A stretch of 54,592 bases of DNA, taken from NCBI GenBank assembly GCA_028279245.1, contig JANQOE010000024.1:1-54592 (forward strand), in the 5' to 3' direction. The DNA comes from Alphaproteobacteria bacterium (GTDB taxonomy: Bacteria > Pseudomonadota > Alphaproteobacteria > UBA6615). The notes beneath the pieces were generated by a model. It saw nothing but the letters and a program-made list of their open reading frames with translations, did not search any database and was not told where the DNA came from. Of the stretch, positions 6,697 to 14,503 are shown in pieces. The position numbers and the translations under genes are program-made. Numbering within the stretch: position 1 is the stretch's first letter; the number at the start of each line of letters is the position of its first letter.

Positions 6697-7772
6697 TGTG
6701 CGCAAGGGAGATAGGCGGACCGTCAAGTCCTACAAAATGCGAATGGGAACTGAAGGGTGATCCGACGCTCGCCCTCGCAAACACACTCGTCTCGAAGATT
6801 ACGGAAGTCGCTGAACAGGAAGTGCCGGATTTATCGGAGCAGTTCCCATTCAAGAGCGTATTTATGGCACAAGCGTATTTCGGAGAGAGCTCACTAGCTA
6901 TACGCGTAATCGACACCCAATCCGGACAAGGCTTTATCCCAACTGTTGGGGCACTACCCGATCCGAATCTCGATTACCTTCGCGACAGGCGGCTCCTTCC
7001 ATTCACACCGAGAACGCCCGCCGACCTGCGCTCCAGCCTCGGGGCAGATTGGGTCTCGTTCCGAAGATTTACATACGTGGGGCCCTACAATGAAACACGG
7101 GCATGTTGGCCGCACTTAGCGCGACACCTCGAAGAGTGGCTGAACGAAGTTGTATTGCCGGAGGTCCTGCGAAGGAACAGAACACGCGTTGTCAGGGCAA
7201 TTCCCCAACCGCCCTTATACGACCCAGCAATGCTACTACGGGCTTGCTGGGTACTCGAGTCCCCATCGCAGCACGTCCAAGGAACGGGGTTCAGCCTGAG
7301 TGGTGTTGGAATCGTAACTTGTGACCACGTTCTAGCGGATGATACCGTAGCATTCAGACCAGGTTCGCCGGCCAATAAGCACGCCATCTCAGTCGTCTCC
7401 CGAAACGGGACGATCGATCTGGCAATTCTGAGGGTCGGGCATGATGAGGAACTATCTCCGCTAACCTCACAGTCTGCCGACAGCATGCGGCAAAACGATC
7501 ACTTGCTTGTTTGCGGCTTCCCGAACTACCGGCTCGGCGACTCAGGAATAGTGTCACCTGGCATCGTCGTGGGGTTCCGCCCAAAGTCTTCCATTAGACG
7601 GCTTCTGACGAACGCGCAGATCGTTCGCGGTATGAGCGGTGGACCTGTCCTAGGCAGCACGAACCACGTAGTGGGCGTGGCTGTCACCGGCGCTGAACGC
7701 CTAGACGACTTATCGCAGACTGAGGACCTGGGTATCATCCCAATCGACGCCTTGGGGCATCTGACTGCTTAA
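6693..7772 (+). CDS. Trypsin-like serine protease with unknown N-terminal domain
   Basis: 359 aa from the first ATG of ATGATG. Residues about 1-185 match nothing I know. The C-terminal half is a chymotrypsin-fold protease with the triad in order: His in VTCDHVL (about 211), Asp in IDLAILRV (about 241) and Ser in GMSGGPVLG (about 315). The compact domain ending IIPIDALGHL resembles stand-alone trypsin-like peptidases of bacterial conflict or signalling systems, where the N-terminal part is a sensor or association module. Codon and base use is noticeably more AT-rich than in neighbours, a sign of recent transfer. No PDZ domain is present, so it is not DegP. Confidence 0.7.
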   Translation: MMCAREIGGPSSPTKCEWELKGDPTLALANTLVSKITEVAEQEVPDLSEQFPFKSVFMAQAYFGESSLAIRVIDTQSGQGFIPTVGALPDPNLDYLRDRRLLPFTPRTPADLRSSLGADWVSFRRFTYVGPYNETRACWPHLARHLEEWLNEVVLPEVLRRNRTRVVRAIPQPPLYDPAMLLRACWVLESPSQHVQGTGFSLSGVGIVTCDHVLADDTVAFRPGSPANKHAISVVSRNGTIDLAILRVGHDEELSPLTSQSADSMRQNDHLLVCGFPNYRLGDSGIVSPGIVVGFRPKSSIRRLLTNAQIVRGMSGGPVLGSTNHVVGVAVTGAERLDDLSQTEDLGIIPIDALGHLTA

Positions 7773-7797
7773 GGAGCGGCGAACAGCATTGCCTTGT

Positions 7798-8038
7798 TTA
7801 CTCAGTCCAGCCGGTGGCGGCGGATGCTCCACACAATGACGCTGGCGATGCGGACCATCGGGCGTTGGCCGGGCAGGGGGCTGTAACCCAGCTCCGTCGA
7901 GTGCGGTTCCAGATAATCACCGCCGACGCGGCGTACATGGGTTTTGAGCCGACACGCCGTCCTCCGCAAAAGCGCTGCACGACCTCCAAGTCGCCCGGCA
8001 CGGGTTCGGCCTCGACCGCCATGCCGGACCAGCGCCAC
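7798..8038 (-). pseudogene. Possible broken gene remnant
   Basis: Two minus-strand frames share this stretch. One (from 8022) reads MAVEAEPVPGDLEVVQRFCGG with GC-rich third positions in its first half. The other carries natural-looking codons only in its last third, ending PMVRIASVIVWSIRRHRLD at TGA 7802. The switch of coding character suggests a frameshifted remnant. The PVPGDLEVVQRF piece faintly resembles the start of CGNR/ABATE-type regulators, but that is a guess. The rest of 7773-8162 shows no gene. Confidence 0.25.
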
Positions 8039-8134
8039 GCGTCAGCGTTAGTAGCTAGCGCACTTCACGCCGGCACCACGAGGGGCGCCGACATGAGCCG
8101 CTTAAACCAACGCCAAGCCCGCTTCGCTAAGACG

Positions 8135-8150
8135 CATAATATATATTATG
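8135..8150. repeat. Perfect 16-bp AT-rich palindrome
   Basis: CATAATATATATTATG is a perfect palindrome made only of A/T apart from its ends, in otherwise GC-rich DNA. It lies 12 nt beyond the stop codon of the SRPBCC gene. It could be a protein-binding site or the remains of a mobile element. No neighbouring promoter clearly uses it. Confidence 0.6.
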
Positions 8151-8162
8151 GAAAATATTGGT

Positions 8163-8666
8163 CTAACCGGTTGCAGCGCTCAATTCCGCCAGCAACTCGG
8201 CCAATAGATCCATACCGGCACCCCAGCCTTTGTCCATACCGGCAAGCGCGCCGGCAAAACACTCGACCTCGGCTTCCGTTGCATTGTGCGGTACCCAGGT
8301 CAGCCGCAGCGCCGTCTTGGCCCCCGCCTCTGCAAAAGTGACTGTCGTTAACAGCACCCGCGGCCAATCCGGCATCCGCGGATTGGCGATGACGTTCCAG
8401 TCCGCATCCGCCACCGAATGCAGCCACACCAGCCGCTCCAGCGCCACGACCTCTGTGAACTCGACCCGCTCGAAGCTCGAGTTGCCGCCCCACCGCATTT
8501 CGCCGAGCCAGAGCCCGCCCGGCGTCAGGTCATGCTGGTGCACGATCGTTTCGACGTTGGGACCGTACCAGCGGGTCAACAGAGACGGATCGGTCCAGGC
8601 TTTCCAGACCAGCTCGCGCGGCGCCTCGAATTCACGCTCCAGCACATAGGTCGGCAGATCGCTCAT
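8163..8666 (-). CDS. SRPBCC (AHSA1-type START-fold) protein
   Basis: 167 aa. The N-terminus LEREFEAPRELVWKAWTDPSLLTRWYGP is the AHSA1/activator-of-Hsp90-like signature. Further on are LTPGGLWLGEMR and a C-terminal helix GMDKGWGAGMDLLAELLAEL, typical of this helix-grip fold that binds hydrophobic ligands in an internal cavity. The start codon overlaps the end of the upstream ArsR-type gene in ATGA. ArsR-SRPBCC pairs of this kind are common in bacteria; the SRPBCC partner is generally of unknown ligand. Confidence 0.88.
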   Translation of the reverse strand: MSDLPTYVLEREFEAPRELVWKAWTDPSLLTRWYGPNVETIVHQHDLTPGGLWLGEMRWGGNSSFERVEFTEVVALERLVWLHSVADADWNVIANPRMPDWPRVLLTTVTFAEAGAKTALRLTWVPHNATEAEVECFAGALAGMDKGWGAGMDLLAELLAELSAATG

Positions 8667-9037
8667 GCTTTGCTTCCTTTGGTTTCTGATTTCTTCAACT
8701 CGTCCAACAGGTCATCGAGCTGATCCAAGCTGCCTGACCAGAACGCCCTAAACGCTTCGAGCCATTCGACCGCGGCCGCCATGGGTTCCGCCTTGAGGCG
8801 CGCCGGCCGCCGCTGTTTGTCGATGTCACGCTCAATCAAACCTGCCCGTTCCAACACCTTCAGATGCTTCGAAACGGCCGGTTGGCTCATGTCGAATGGC
8901 GCAGCAATTTCGTTGACGGACGCCTCGCCAGCCGCCAACCGCGACAGGATGGCCCGCCGCGTCGGGTCCGACAGCGCGGCGAAGACCGCGTCGAGGTGCG
9001 ACGGTTGGGGCGCTTGTCCAAGCTGATACATAACCAT
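8663..9037 (-). CDS. ArsR-family winged-helix repressor
   Basis: 124 aa from ATG 9037 (ATG 9031 is equally possible; the open frame further upstream looks non-coding). LDAVFAALSDPTRRAILSRLAAGEASVNEIA, then the recognition helix MSQPAVSKHLKVLERAGLIERD, is a textbook ArsR domain. No ArsR metal-site cysteines (ELCVCDL type) are present, so it probably senses something other than metal or acts through its SRPBCC partner. Both candidate start codons lie within or at the edge of an inverted repeat that is probably its own operator. Confidence 0.88.
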   Translation of the reverse strand: MVMYQLGQAPQPSHLDAVFAALSDPTRRAILSRLAAGEASVNEIAAPFDMSQPAVSKHLKVLERAGLIERDIDKQRRPARLKAEPMAAAVEWLEAFRAFWSGSLDQLDDLLDELKKSETKGSKA

Positions 9038-9045
9038 ACGGTTAT
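9030..9045. promoter_or_regulatory. Probable autoregulatory operator of the ArsR gene
   Basis: ATAACC (9030-9035), ATAC, GGTTAT (9040-9045) is a perfect inverted repeat covering the ArsR start codons on the minus strand. Sites of this form at the start of ArsR-SRPBCC operons fit binding by the ArsR dimer. The repressor would then block transcription start or early elongation. Confidence 0.6.
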
Positions 9046-9084
9046 ATACATCTCTGTGACCTGTCAACCAGCGCCGGGCTGTAC

Positions 9085-9384
9085 CTAGAGGTGCGCCAAC
9101 TCCTCCAGCAAATGGCCCAGGCTGATCCAAAATGTGTAGCCGGCTACGGCCACATAGGCCGCGGTCTCAATGACCCCGCGCACCCGACTCTCCGCCCATA
9201 GCCGCCGCGGCTGCCAAAACGCCGGGATGGCCAGCCACAGCACAAACCCGCCCGCGCCCAGAGTTCCGACCATCCAAAACGGCAGCCATACATCACGGAA
9301 CTGGCCCAGCAGGAATAACCCCGCGAACGCGGCCAGACCCATTGGCAGCGCCAGCTTCGGCAGCTTCTCAATGATGGTGGCCAC
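9085..9384 (-). CDS. Small membrane protein, three predicted helices
   Basis: 99 aa. Hydrophobic segments at about 10-30, 32-55 and 70-95 (LGAGGFVLWLAIPAFW, TAAYVAVAGYTFWISLG) suggest three transmembrane helices. No recognised family or motif. It lies between the ArsR gene and the MBL hydrolase gene, all on the minus strand. Codon use is like its neighbours. Confidence 0.6.
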   Translation of the reverse strand: MATIIEKLPKLALPMGLAAFAGLFLLGQFRDVWLPFWMVGTLGAGGFVLWLAIPAFWQPRRLWAESRVRGVIETAAYVAVAGYTFWISLGHLLEELAHL

Positions 9385-9442
9385 GTCCAGTCCCTAACCC
9401 TGGTTGGAACCGCACGCTAACAGCACGCCACCAGGCCCTAAG

Positions 9443-10210
9443 CTAAAGGTCGATCACCATCCCGTCATAGCCAGGCTCAACCCCGGCCGGCAGGCTTCGC
9501 ACCAACGTGTCGTAGTCCAGCCAGTGGCTCATATGGGTCAGGATCGCCCGGCGCGGCTGGACCCGCGCAATCCAGGCCAGCGTTTGCTCCAGATGGCTGT
9601 GGGTCTTGTGCGGGCGCTCGTGCAGGCAATCGACAATCCAGGTGTCCACCCCGTCCAAGGCGGCAAACGCGGTTTCCGAAAGCGCCTTCACATCCGTCGA
9701 ATAAGCGATTGGGCCGAATCGAAAACCCGCCGTGATGCTGAACCCGTGGTCCTGCTCAAACGGGGTCACATCAACGCCCCCGACCGAGAACGGACCGGCA
9801 AAGTCGAACTGCCGCGGATCGAGACTTGGCCGGAAGATCGTCTCATCAAAGTCTCTGAATATGTAGGAGAACCGTCGGCTCAGGATATCCAGCGTCGCTT
9901 GCGTCCCATAGGCCGGGATCGGGCTGCGCCGCACAAAGTTCAGCGGCCGCAGGTCATCGATTCCATGCACATGATCGGCGTGCTCATGCGTGTAGAGCAC
10001 CGCATCGAGATGGAAACACTGGAGATCCCATAGTTGTTGCCGCAGATCGGGCGACGTATCGACCAACAATGTCGTGCCGTTGTGTTCCACCAGGATCGAC
10101 ACGCGGCGCCGCCGATTGCGCGGATTGTTCGGGTCGCAAGCCCCCCAACCCTTTCCGCTGAGGAGCGGCACACCACCGGAACTGCCGCACCCCAGAACGG
10201 TCACACGCAT
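9443..10210 (-). CDS. MBL-fold metallo-hydrolase, PhnP / RNase Z-like
   Basis: 255 aa. It starts RVTVLGCGSSGGVP and carries the metal motif HEHADH (about 76-81) plus downstream ligands D/H in YSTDVKALSE and the late HMSHW. This pattern is that of the PhnP-like metallo-beta-lactamase branch, whose characterised members are cyclic phosphodiesterases. The gene overlaps the tatD stop by 10 nt and closes the conserved tmk-holB-metG-tatD series, where this hydrolase regularly sits in alphaproteobacteria. Its physiological substrate in that setting is not known. Confidence 0.88.
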   Translation of the reverse strand: MRVTVLGCGSSGGVPLLSGKGWGACDPNNPRNRRRRVSILVEHNGTTLLVDTSPDLRQQLWDLQCFHLDAVLYTHEHADHVHGIDDLRPLNFVRRSPIPAYGTQATLDILSRRFSYIFRDFDETIFRPSLDPRQFDFAGPFSVGGVDVTPFEQDHGFSITAGFRFGPIAYSTDVKALSETAFAALDGVDTWIVDCLHERPHKTHSHLEQTLAWIARVQPRRAILTHMSHWLDYDTLVRSLPAGVEPGYDGMVIDL

Positions 10211-10992
10211 GCGCGCTGCCGGTCCGCTTTCTTGAACAAATTGAAGAAGTTATCGGTCGTCATGCTAGCGATCTCTGCGCTACCGACCTGCCGTATTTCA
10301 GCTAGTTTTGCAGCCGTATGCGCCACATAACTGGGTTCATTACGTTTTCCGCGATTCGGCACCGGTGCGAGATACGGTGAGTCCGTCTCAACTAGAATCT
10401 GAGGAAGCGGCAAAACACCAGCGATTTCACGGAGTTCGTCCGCTTTCTTGAAAGTGAGAATGCCCGAGAAACTGACGAATAGACCTTGACCAACCGCCGC
10501 CTCCGCCAACGCCCGGCTGCTGCTGAAGCAATGCAACACGCCGGAAAACGGCGCTTCGGCATCGGCGGCCGCCAACATGCGCTGCATGTCGTCGTCGGCG
10601 TCTCGCGTGTGAATGATCAGCGGCAATCCGGTCCGTTGCGCCGCTTCGATATGGGCGCGGAAGCTGACCTGCTGCGCTTCCCGTGGACTGTGATCGTAGT
10701 AATAGTCGAGGCCGGTTTCGCCGATCCCGACGACTTTCGGATGCGCCGCCAACTCAACCAGCCGGTCCGGCGCCCGCACGCCCTCCGCCATCGCCTCATG
10801 CGGGTGGACGCCGACCGAGCAATAGATGTGGTCATAGCGTTCAGCGACCGCCAGCACTTGATCGAACGCGCTGAGTCTCGTGCAGATCGTAATCATCATG
10901 CCGACACCGGCGTTCCTAGCGTTCTCGACCACTTGGTCGAGTTCGCCATCGAAGGCGTCGAAATCCAGGTGGCAATGACTGTCGACGAGCAT
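10201..10992 (-). CDS. tatD: TatD-family metal-dependent DNase
   Basis: 263 aa, normal family length. The N-terminal metal motif DSHCHLDF, the GETGLDYYY block (about 94-102) with the bridging Glu, H in LIIHTRDAD, H in VLHCFSSS and the final VETDSPYLAPVP are all present, so the binuclear metal site is intact. TatD enzymes are 3'-5' exonucleases acting on single-stranded DNA and RNA and are linked to repair of oxidative damage. It is followed directly by the MBL hydrolase with overlapping ends; a repeat-rich 180-nt gap separates it from metG. Confidence 0.93.
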   Translation of the reverse strand: MLVDSHCHLDFDAFDGELDQVVENARNAGVGMMITICTRLSAFDQVLAVAERYDHIYCSVGVHPHEAMAEGVRAPDRLVELAAHPKVVGIGETGLDYYYDHSPREAQQVSFRAHIEAAQRTGLPLIIHTRDADDDMQRMLAAADAEAPFSGVLHCFSSSRALAEAAVGQGLFVSFSGILTFKKADELREIAGVLPLPQILVETDSPYLAPVPNRGKRNEPSYVAHTAAKLAEIRQVGSAEIASMTTDNFFNLFKKADRQRACV

Positions 10993-11011
10993 CAGTTCCG
11001 ATTTAGCCGGC

Positions 11012-11083
11012 TCTCATGCTTCGACAAGCTCAGCATGAGGTTCGTGTCTGGAATCCTCGTCCTGAGCCTGTCGAAGCGCGAGC
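11012..11083. repeat. Inverted pair of REP-like dispersed repeats
   Basis: The unit CATGCTTCGACAAGCTCAGC (11016-11035, then ATGAGG) recurs in inverted orientation at 11055-11083, where the reverse strand reads GCTTCGACAGGCTCAGGACG. The two 29-nt units agree at most positions and each contains an internal palindrome around TCGACA. Units of this type (CTTCGACAAGCTCAG) are scattered in many proteobacterial genomes. The pair would form a large cruciform or RNA hairpin inside the metG-tatD gap. Confidence 0.7.
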
Positions 11084-11100
11084 AAACCGCGCCCGGAGTC

Positions 11101-11163
11101 GGGCAGGGGCGAGTCCCCTACCCCGGCGACGGGCAGGGTCGAACCAACCGTACGCCCCTGCCC
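11101..11163. repeat. Inverted repeat with 11-bp arms in the metG-tatD gap
   Basis: GGGCAGGGGCG (11101-11111) and CGCCCCTGCCC (11153-11163) are perfect arms 41 nt apart, with a further GGGCAGGG unit at 11130-11137. It adjoins the REP-like pair and ends 8 nt before the metG stop codon. It may act as a transcript 3'-end or attenuator between metG and tatD. Confidence 0.55.
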
Positions 11164-11171
11164 TGCCCGCT

Positions 11172-12716
11172 TCATTGGGCCGCTTCTTCCTCGACGAAAC
11201 GCGGGAAGACCGGCGCCGGCTTCGGTAGTGCCGTGCCTGTCCCCAGCGCGGTTTCAAGGTCGGCGAAGCCCCGCGCCTCAGCGGGCACCGCCAACTGATC
11301 GAGCATACCGGCGGCCGACCCCGGCATGACCGGTTGGACCAGTATGCCCAGGCGCCGGATCACATCGGCCAGGACATAGAGGACTGTGTTCATCCGGTCC
11401 GGATCGGTTTTCCGCAACGCCCACGGCGCCTGCGCGTCGACGTAGCGGTTGGCCTCACCGACGGCCTGCCACAATGCCTCCAGACCGCGATGAAACGCCT
11501 GCCGATCGAACTCACGCCGCAGCTCGTCGAGCACACCCCGCACCTTGGCGAGTAGTGCCTCGTCCGCCTCATCCATTGGTCCCGGCGCTGGCACCGCAGC
11601 AGCGCAGTTCCGATTGATCATGCTCAGCACGCGCTGCGCCAGGTTGCCCAGATCGTTGGCCAGATCCGAATTGATCCGCCCGACCATACTCTCATGGCTG
11701 ATATAGCCGTCCTGCCCGAACGGCACCTCGCGCAGCAGGTAGTACCGGACCTGATCGAGGCCATACCGCGCCACCAGATCGTCCGCCGACAGCACGTTAC
11801 CGACCGACTTCGACATCTTCTCACCGCGGTTCAGCAGCCAACCGTGCGCGTACACCCGCTGCGCCGGCGCCACACCCGCGGACATTAGAAACGCCGGCCA
11901 GAAAACCGCGTGAAACCGGAGGATATCCTTGCCGACCATATGGACATCGGCCGGCCAGAACGCCTGGAACCCAGCCTGGTCAGTGTCGGGATAGCCGACC
12001 CCGGTGATGTAGTTGATCAGCGCATCGAACCAGACATAGACGATGTGGTCCGGATCGTCGGGCACTGGGATGCCCCAGTCGAAGCTGGTCCGGCTGATTG
12101 ACAGGTCGTTCAGGCCGGATTTAACGAAGGCGACAACCTCGTTGCGCCGGCTCTCCGGCCCGACCGATTCCGGATTGTCGGCATAGAACTGCAACAGCCG
12201 GTCCTGCCAGGCGGACAGCCGGAAGAAGTAGCTGGGCTCCTCGACCCACTCCACCTCAGCGCCGGTCGGTCCAACCTTCTGCCCATCCTCCCGCTCGGAG
12301 ACCTCGGCGTCGGTGTAGAACGCCTCGTCCCGCACCGAGTACCAGCCGGAATAGCTGCCCAGGTAGATGTCGCCATTGGCTTTCATCCGGCGCCAGAGCT
12401 CCTGCACAGCCTTTTCATGCCGCGGCTCCGTCGTCCGAATAAAATCGTCGTTCGAGTAGTTCATGTCCTCGGCAAGCCGACGGAAGTTCTGGCTCACCTC
12501 GTCGGTGAAGGCCTGGGGTGACTTGCCGGCCGCCTTGGCCGCCTTCTCCACCTTCTGGCCATGCTCGTCCGTGCCGGTCAGGAACATCACATCGAAGCCG
12601 TCCAGCCGCTTGAACCGGGCCAGCACGTCGCAGGCCAGGGTCGTGTAGGCATGGCCAATATGCGGCTTGTCGTTGACGTAGTAGATCGGCGTGGTGATGT
12701 AGTAACTCTTGGCCAC
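11172..12716 (-). CDS. metG: Methionyl-tRNA synthetase
   Basis: 514 aa. The class I signature HIGH is in PHIGHAYTTL (about residue 20) and KMSKS at KMSKSVGN (about 306). The connective-peptide region lacks the zinc knuckle cysteines, as in the short alphaproteobacterial/MetG1-type enzymes, and there is no C-terminal EMAP domain. The anticodon-binding helical domain ends in VFPRFVEEEAAQ. It charges tRNA-Met and initiator tRNA. It lies between holB (58 nt upstream) and tatD, the standard alphaproteobacterial order. Confidence 0.97.
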   Translation of the reverse strand: MAKSYYITTPIYYVNDKPHIGHAYTTLACDVLARFKRLDGFDVMFLTGTDEHGQKVEKAAKAAGKSPQAFTDEVSQNFRRLAEDMNYSNDDFIRTTEPRHEKAVQELWRRMKANGDIYLGSYSGWYSVRDEAFYTDAEVSEREDGQKVGPTGAEVEWVEEPSYFFRLSAWQDRLLQFYADNPESVGPESRRNEVVAFVKSGLNDLSISRTSFDWGIPVPDDPDHIVYVWFDALINYITGVGYPDTDQAGFQAFWPADVHMVGKDILRFHAVFWPAFLMSAGVAPAQRVYAHGWLLNRGEKMSKSVGNVLSADDLVARYGLDQVRYYLLREVPFGQDGYISHESMVGRINSDLANDLGNLAQRVLSMINRNCAAAVPAPGPMDEADEALLAKVRGVLDELRREFDRQAFHRGLEALWQAVGEANRYVDAQAPWALRKTDPDRMNTVLYVLADVIRRLGILVQPVMPGSAAGMLDQLAVPAEARGFADLETALGTGTALPKPAPVFPRFVEEEAAQ

Positions 12717-12774
12717 GGCTTGGAATCCTGGGTGAAGGCGGAGCGGTTTCGCTTAGGCGAGAACCGCCAGGGGG

Positions 12775-13794
12775 TCAACCCGCCCCTGTGGCAGCTTTCT
12801 CCAGGGCCCAAAAACTGCTGAGAATCACCGCCCGCCGGTCCAGCGCCAGATCATCCCCCCTAGTCGTCAGGTCGAACACCCGGTCATAGGCGGCAAACCA
12901 CCGGTCGGCGGCCACCTTGGGCCCTCCGGCCGCATCGGCAACCCGCTTTCTCAGCCACTCCATCAGCAGATCCACAAAGGCCCGATAGGCCGGCTCCGCG
13001 CTGGCGGGGGTCAGGCTGTCGGCGAAGGTCTGAATCGCCACCGGGTCGGATCGTTCCAGGCCTGCCAGCAGCCCGCTGAGCCGTTCATGCACCTCCAATC
13101 CGCCGGCATCCGCCAGGGTGATGGCTCGCCCCGGCCGGCCGCCGGACAGCCTGGCCAGCGCTGTCACAGCCTCGGGAGCCAGCTCCGGTCGCTTGTCGTG
13201 GAGGACCCCTGCCACCTCATCCTTTGCCAACGGCCGCATGACCAACCTCTGGCAGCGCGATCGGATCGTCGGCGGCAGCCGCCCCGGCGCATGGGACACC
13301 AACAGCAGGACGGTGCGTGGCGGCGGCTCCTCCAACAGCTTGAGCAATGCATTTGCCGCGTTCACGTTCATTTCGTCGGCCGCGTCGACAATCACCGTCC
13401 GCCAGCCACCAAATGCCGGCGTCTGCCGCATGAAGCCGCCAAGCTCCCGTACGTCTTCGACCGTGATCTGCGTTCGGAAGCGACGCGGCGACGTCTTCGC
13501 ATAACTGCGGCGCACCAGACGGCAATCGGGATGCCCGCCGGCCTCAATCTGCCGCACGGCTGGATGGGCCGGATCGGAGGTCAAGCCCTCCCCTGCCCCG
13601 CCGCTTTGCAGGAACTTCACGAACCGCCAGGCTAGGGTCGCTTTGCCGATACCGGGCGGCCCCGCCAACAGCCATCCATGGGCCAATCGTCTCTCGTCGC
13701 ACGCATCGCGCAGAATGGACTCCGCGCGTTGATGGCCGACCAGGTTCGACGCCGCGCGGGGCGCCTCGATCCCCTGAATAAGCTCTTCGCTCAC
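12775..13794 (-). CDS. holB: DNA polymerase III delta' subunit
   Basis: 339 aa from GTG 13794, which overlaps the upstream GST stop in GTGA; the open frame beyond this is non-coding. The AAA+ clamp-loader fold is clear: LVGHQRAESILRDA, P-loop GPPGIGKATLA (about 44), sensor region NVNAANALLKLLEEPPP and the SRC motif SRCQRL (about 171). The C-terminal collar domain follows. Delta' is the rigid stator of the clamp loader that opens the beta clamp. Its normal neighbour tmk lies 1.8 kb upstream here because two unrelated genes intervene. Confidence 0.94.
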   Translation of the reverse strand: MSEELIQGIEAPRAASNLVGHQRAESILRDACDERRLAHGWLLAGPPGIGKATLAWRFVKFLQSGGAGEGLTSDPAHPAVRQIEAGGHPDCRLVRRSYAKTSPRRFRTQITVEDVRELGGFMRQTPAFGGWRTVIVDAADEMNVNAANALLKLLEEPPPRTVLLLVSHAPGRLPPTIRSRCQRLVMRPLAKDEVAGVLHDKRPELAPEAVTALARLSGGRPGRAITLADAGGLEVHERLSGLLAGLERSDPVAIQTFADSLTPASAEPAYRAFVDLLMEWLRKRVADAAGGPKVAADRWFAAYDRVFDLTTRGDDLALDRRAVILSSFWALEKAATGAG

Positions 13795-14432
13795 TGCATG
13801 CCCCAGCCTTCGGGGAAGTTGTGGCGCCAAGCCTCCGCCAAACGCGGTTCTTGATCCACACGCTCGGCAATCGCCGCCAGCTTGGGCCGGTAGTCCTGGA
13901 ACCAGGCACGCCGCGGCCGCCAGCGGGTCATCACCCCAATGTAGATATCGAGCGCCGTGAAGCTGTCTCCCATGAACCACGGCGCGCCAGCCGCATCGTT
14001 CACCTGGCCCCAAAGCCGCTGGGCATAGGTGTCGACACTGTCGCGAAACGCCTTCGACGCCTCGGCGCCGGCCACAAATCGGCTCGGGTCATCGGCATAG
14101 GTGAAGGTCGGATAGATGTTGGTGACGAGGTAGATCAGCCAGCGAAGGAACTGCGGCCGTGTTTCGTCACCCACCGCCGGCACCAAGGAGTCAGCCTTCA
14201 CGACCTCCGCCAGGTGCAACGTGATCGCCGCGCTCTCCGTCATGACGTTGCCATCCGGCAGGATCAGCGTCGGGATCTGCACCAACGGATTGATCTTTGC
14301 CAGGCGAACCCGTGCGTCCTCCGACTCAAACAGGTCGTCCAAGGCTTCGAATTCGAACGGCAGCCCATACCAGGCCAGCTGGGTCTCAACGATTGCCGAT
14401 CCCCAGCCGGGGGTTCCATACAGTGTGTACAT
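13791..14432 (-). CDS. Glutathione S-transferase family protein
   Basis: 213 aa from ATG 14432 (a GTG five codons upstream is possible). The thioredoxin-like N-domain MYTLYGTPGWGSAIVETQLAWYGLPFE contains the Ser-type active-site loop, cis-Pro in VQIPTLILPDG and the glutathione-binding ESAAI. The C-domain is helical, with the N-cap box FTALDIYIGVM. It conjugates glutathione to electrophiles or reduces peroxides. The stop overlaps the holB start (GTGA), so it is now co-transcribed with the clamp-loader gene. Together with the divergent ene-reductase gene it interrupts tmk-holB. Confidence 0.88.
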   Translation of the reverse strand: MYTLYGTPGWGSAIVETQLAWYGLPFEFEALDDLFESEDARVRLAKINPLVQIPTLILPDGNVMTESAAITLHLAEVVKADSLVPAVGDETRPQFLRWLIYLVTNIYPTFTYADDPSRFVAGAEASKAFRDSVDTYAQRLWGQVNDAAGAPWFMGDSFTALDIYIGVMTRWRPRRAWFQDYRPKLAAIAERVDQEPRLAEAWRHNFPEGWGMQ

Positions 14433-14503
14433 CGCTTCATCTCGCACCGGGCCACTGGACCCGGCCTAAGCCACGACTAGCTAAGGGAAAAACGGAGTTG
14501 CCA

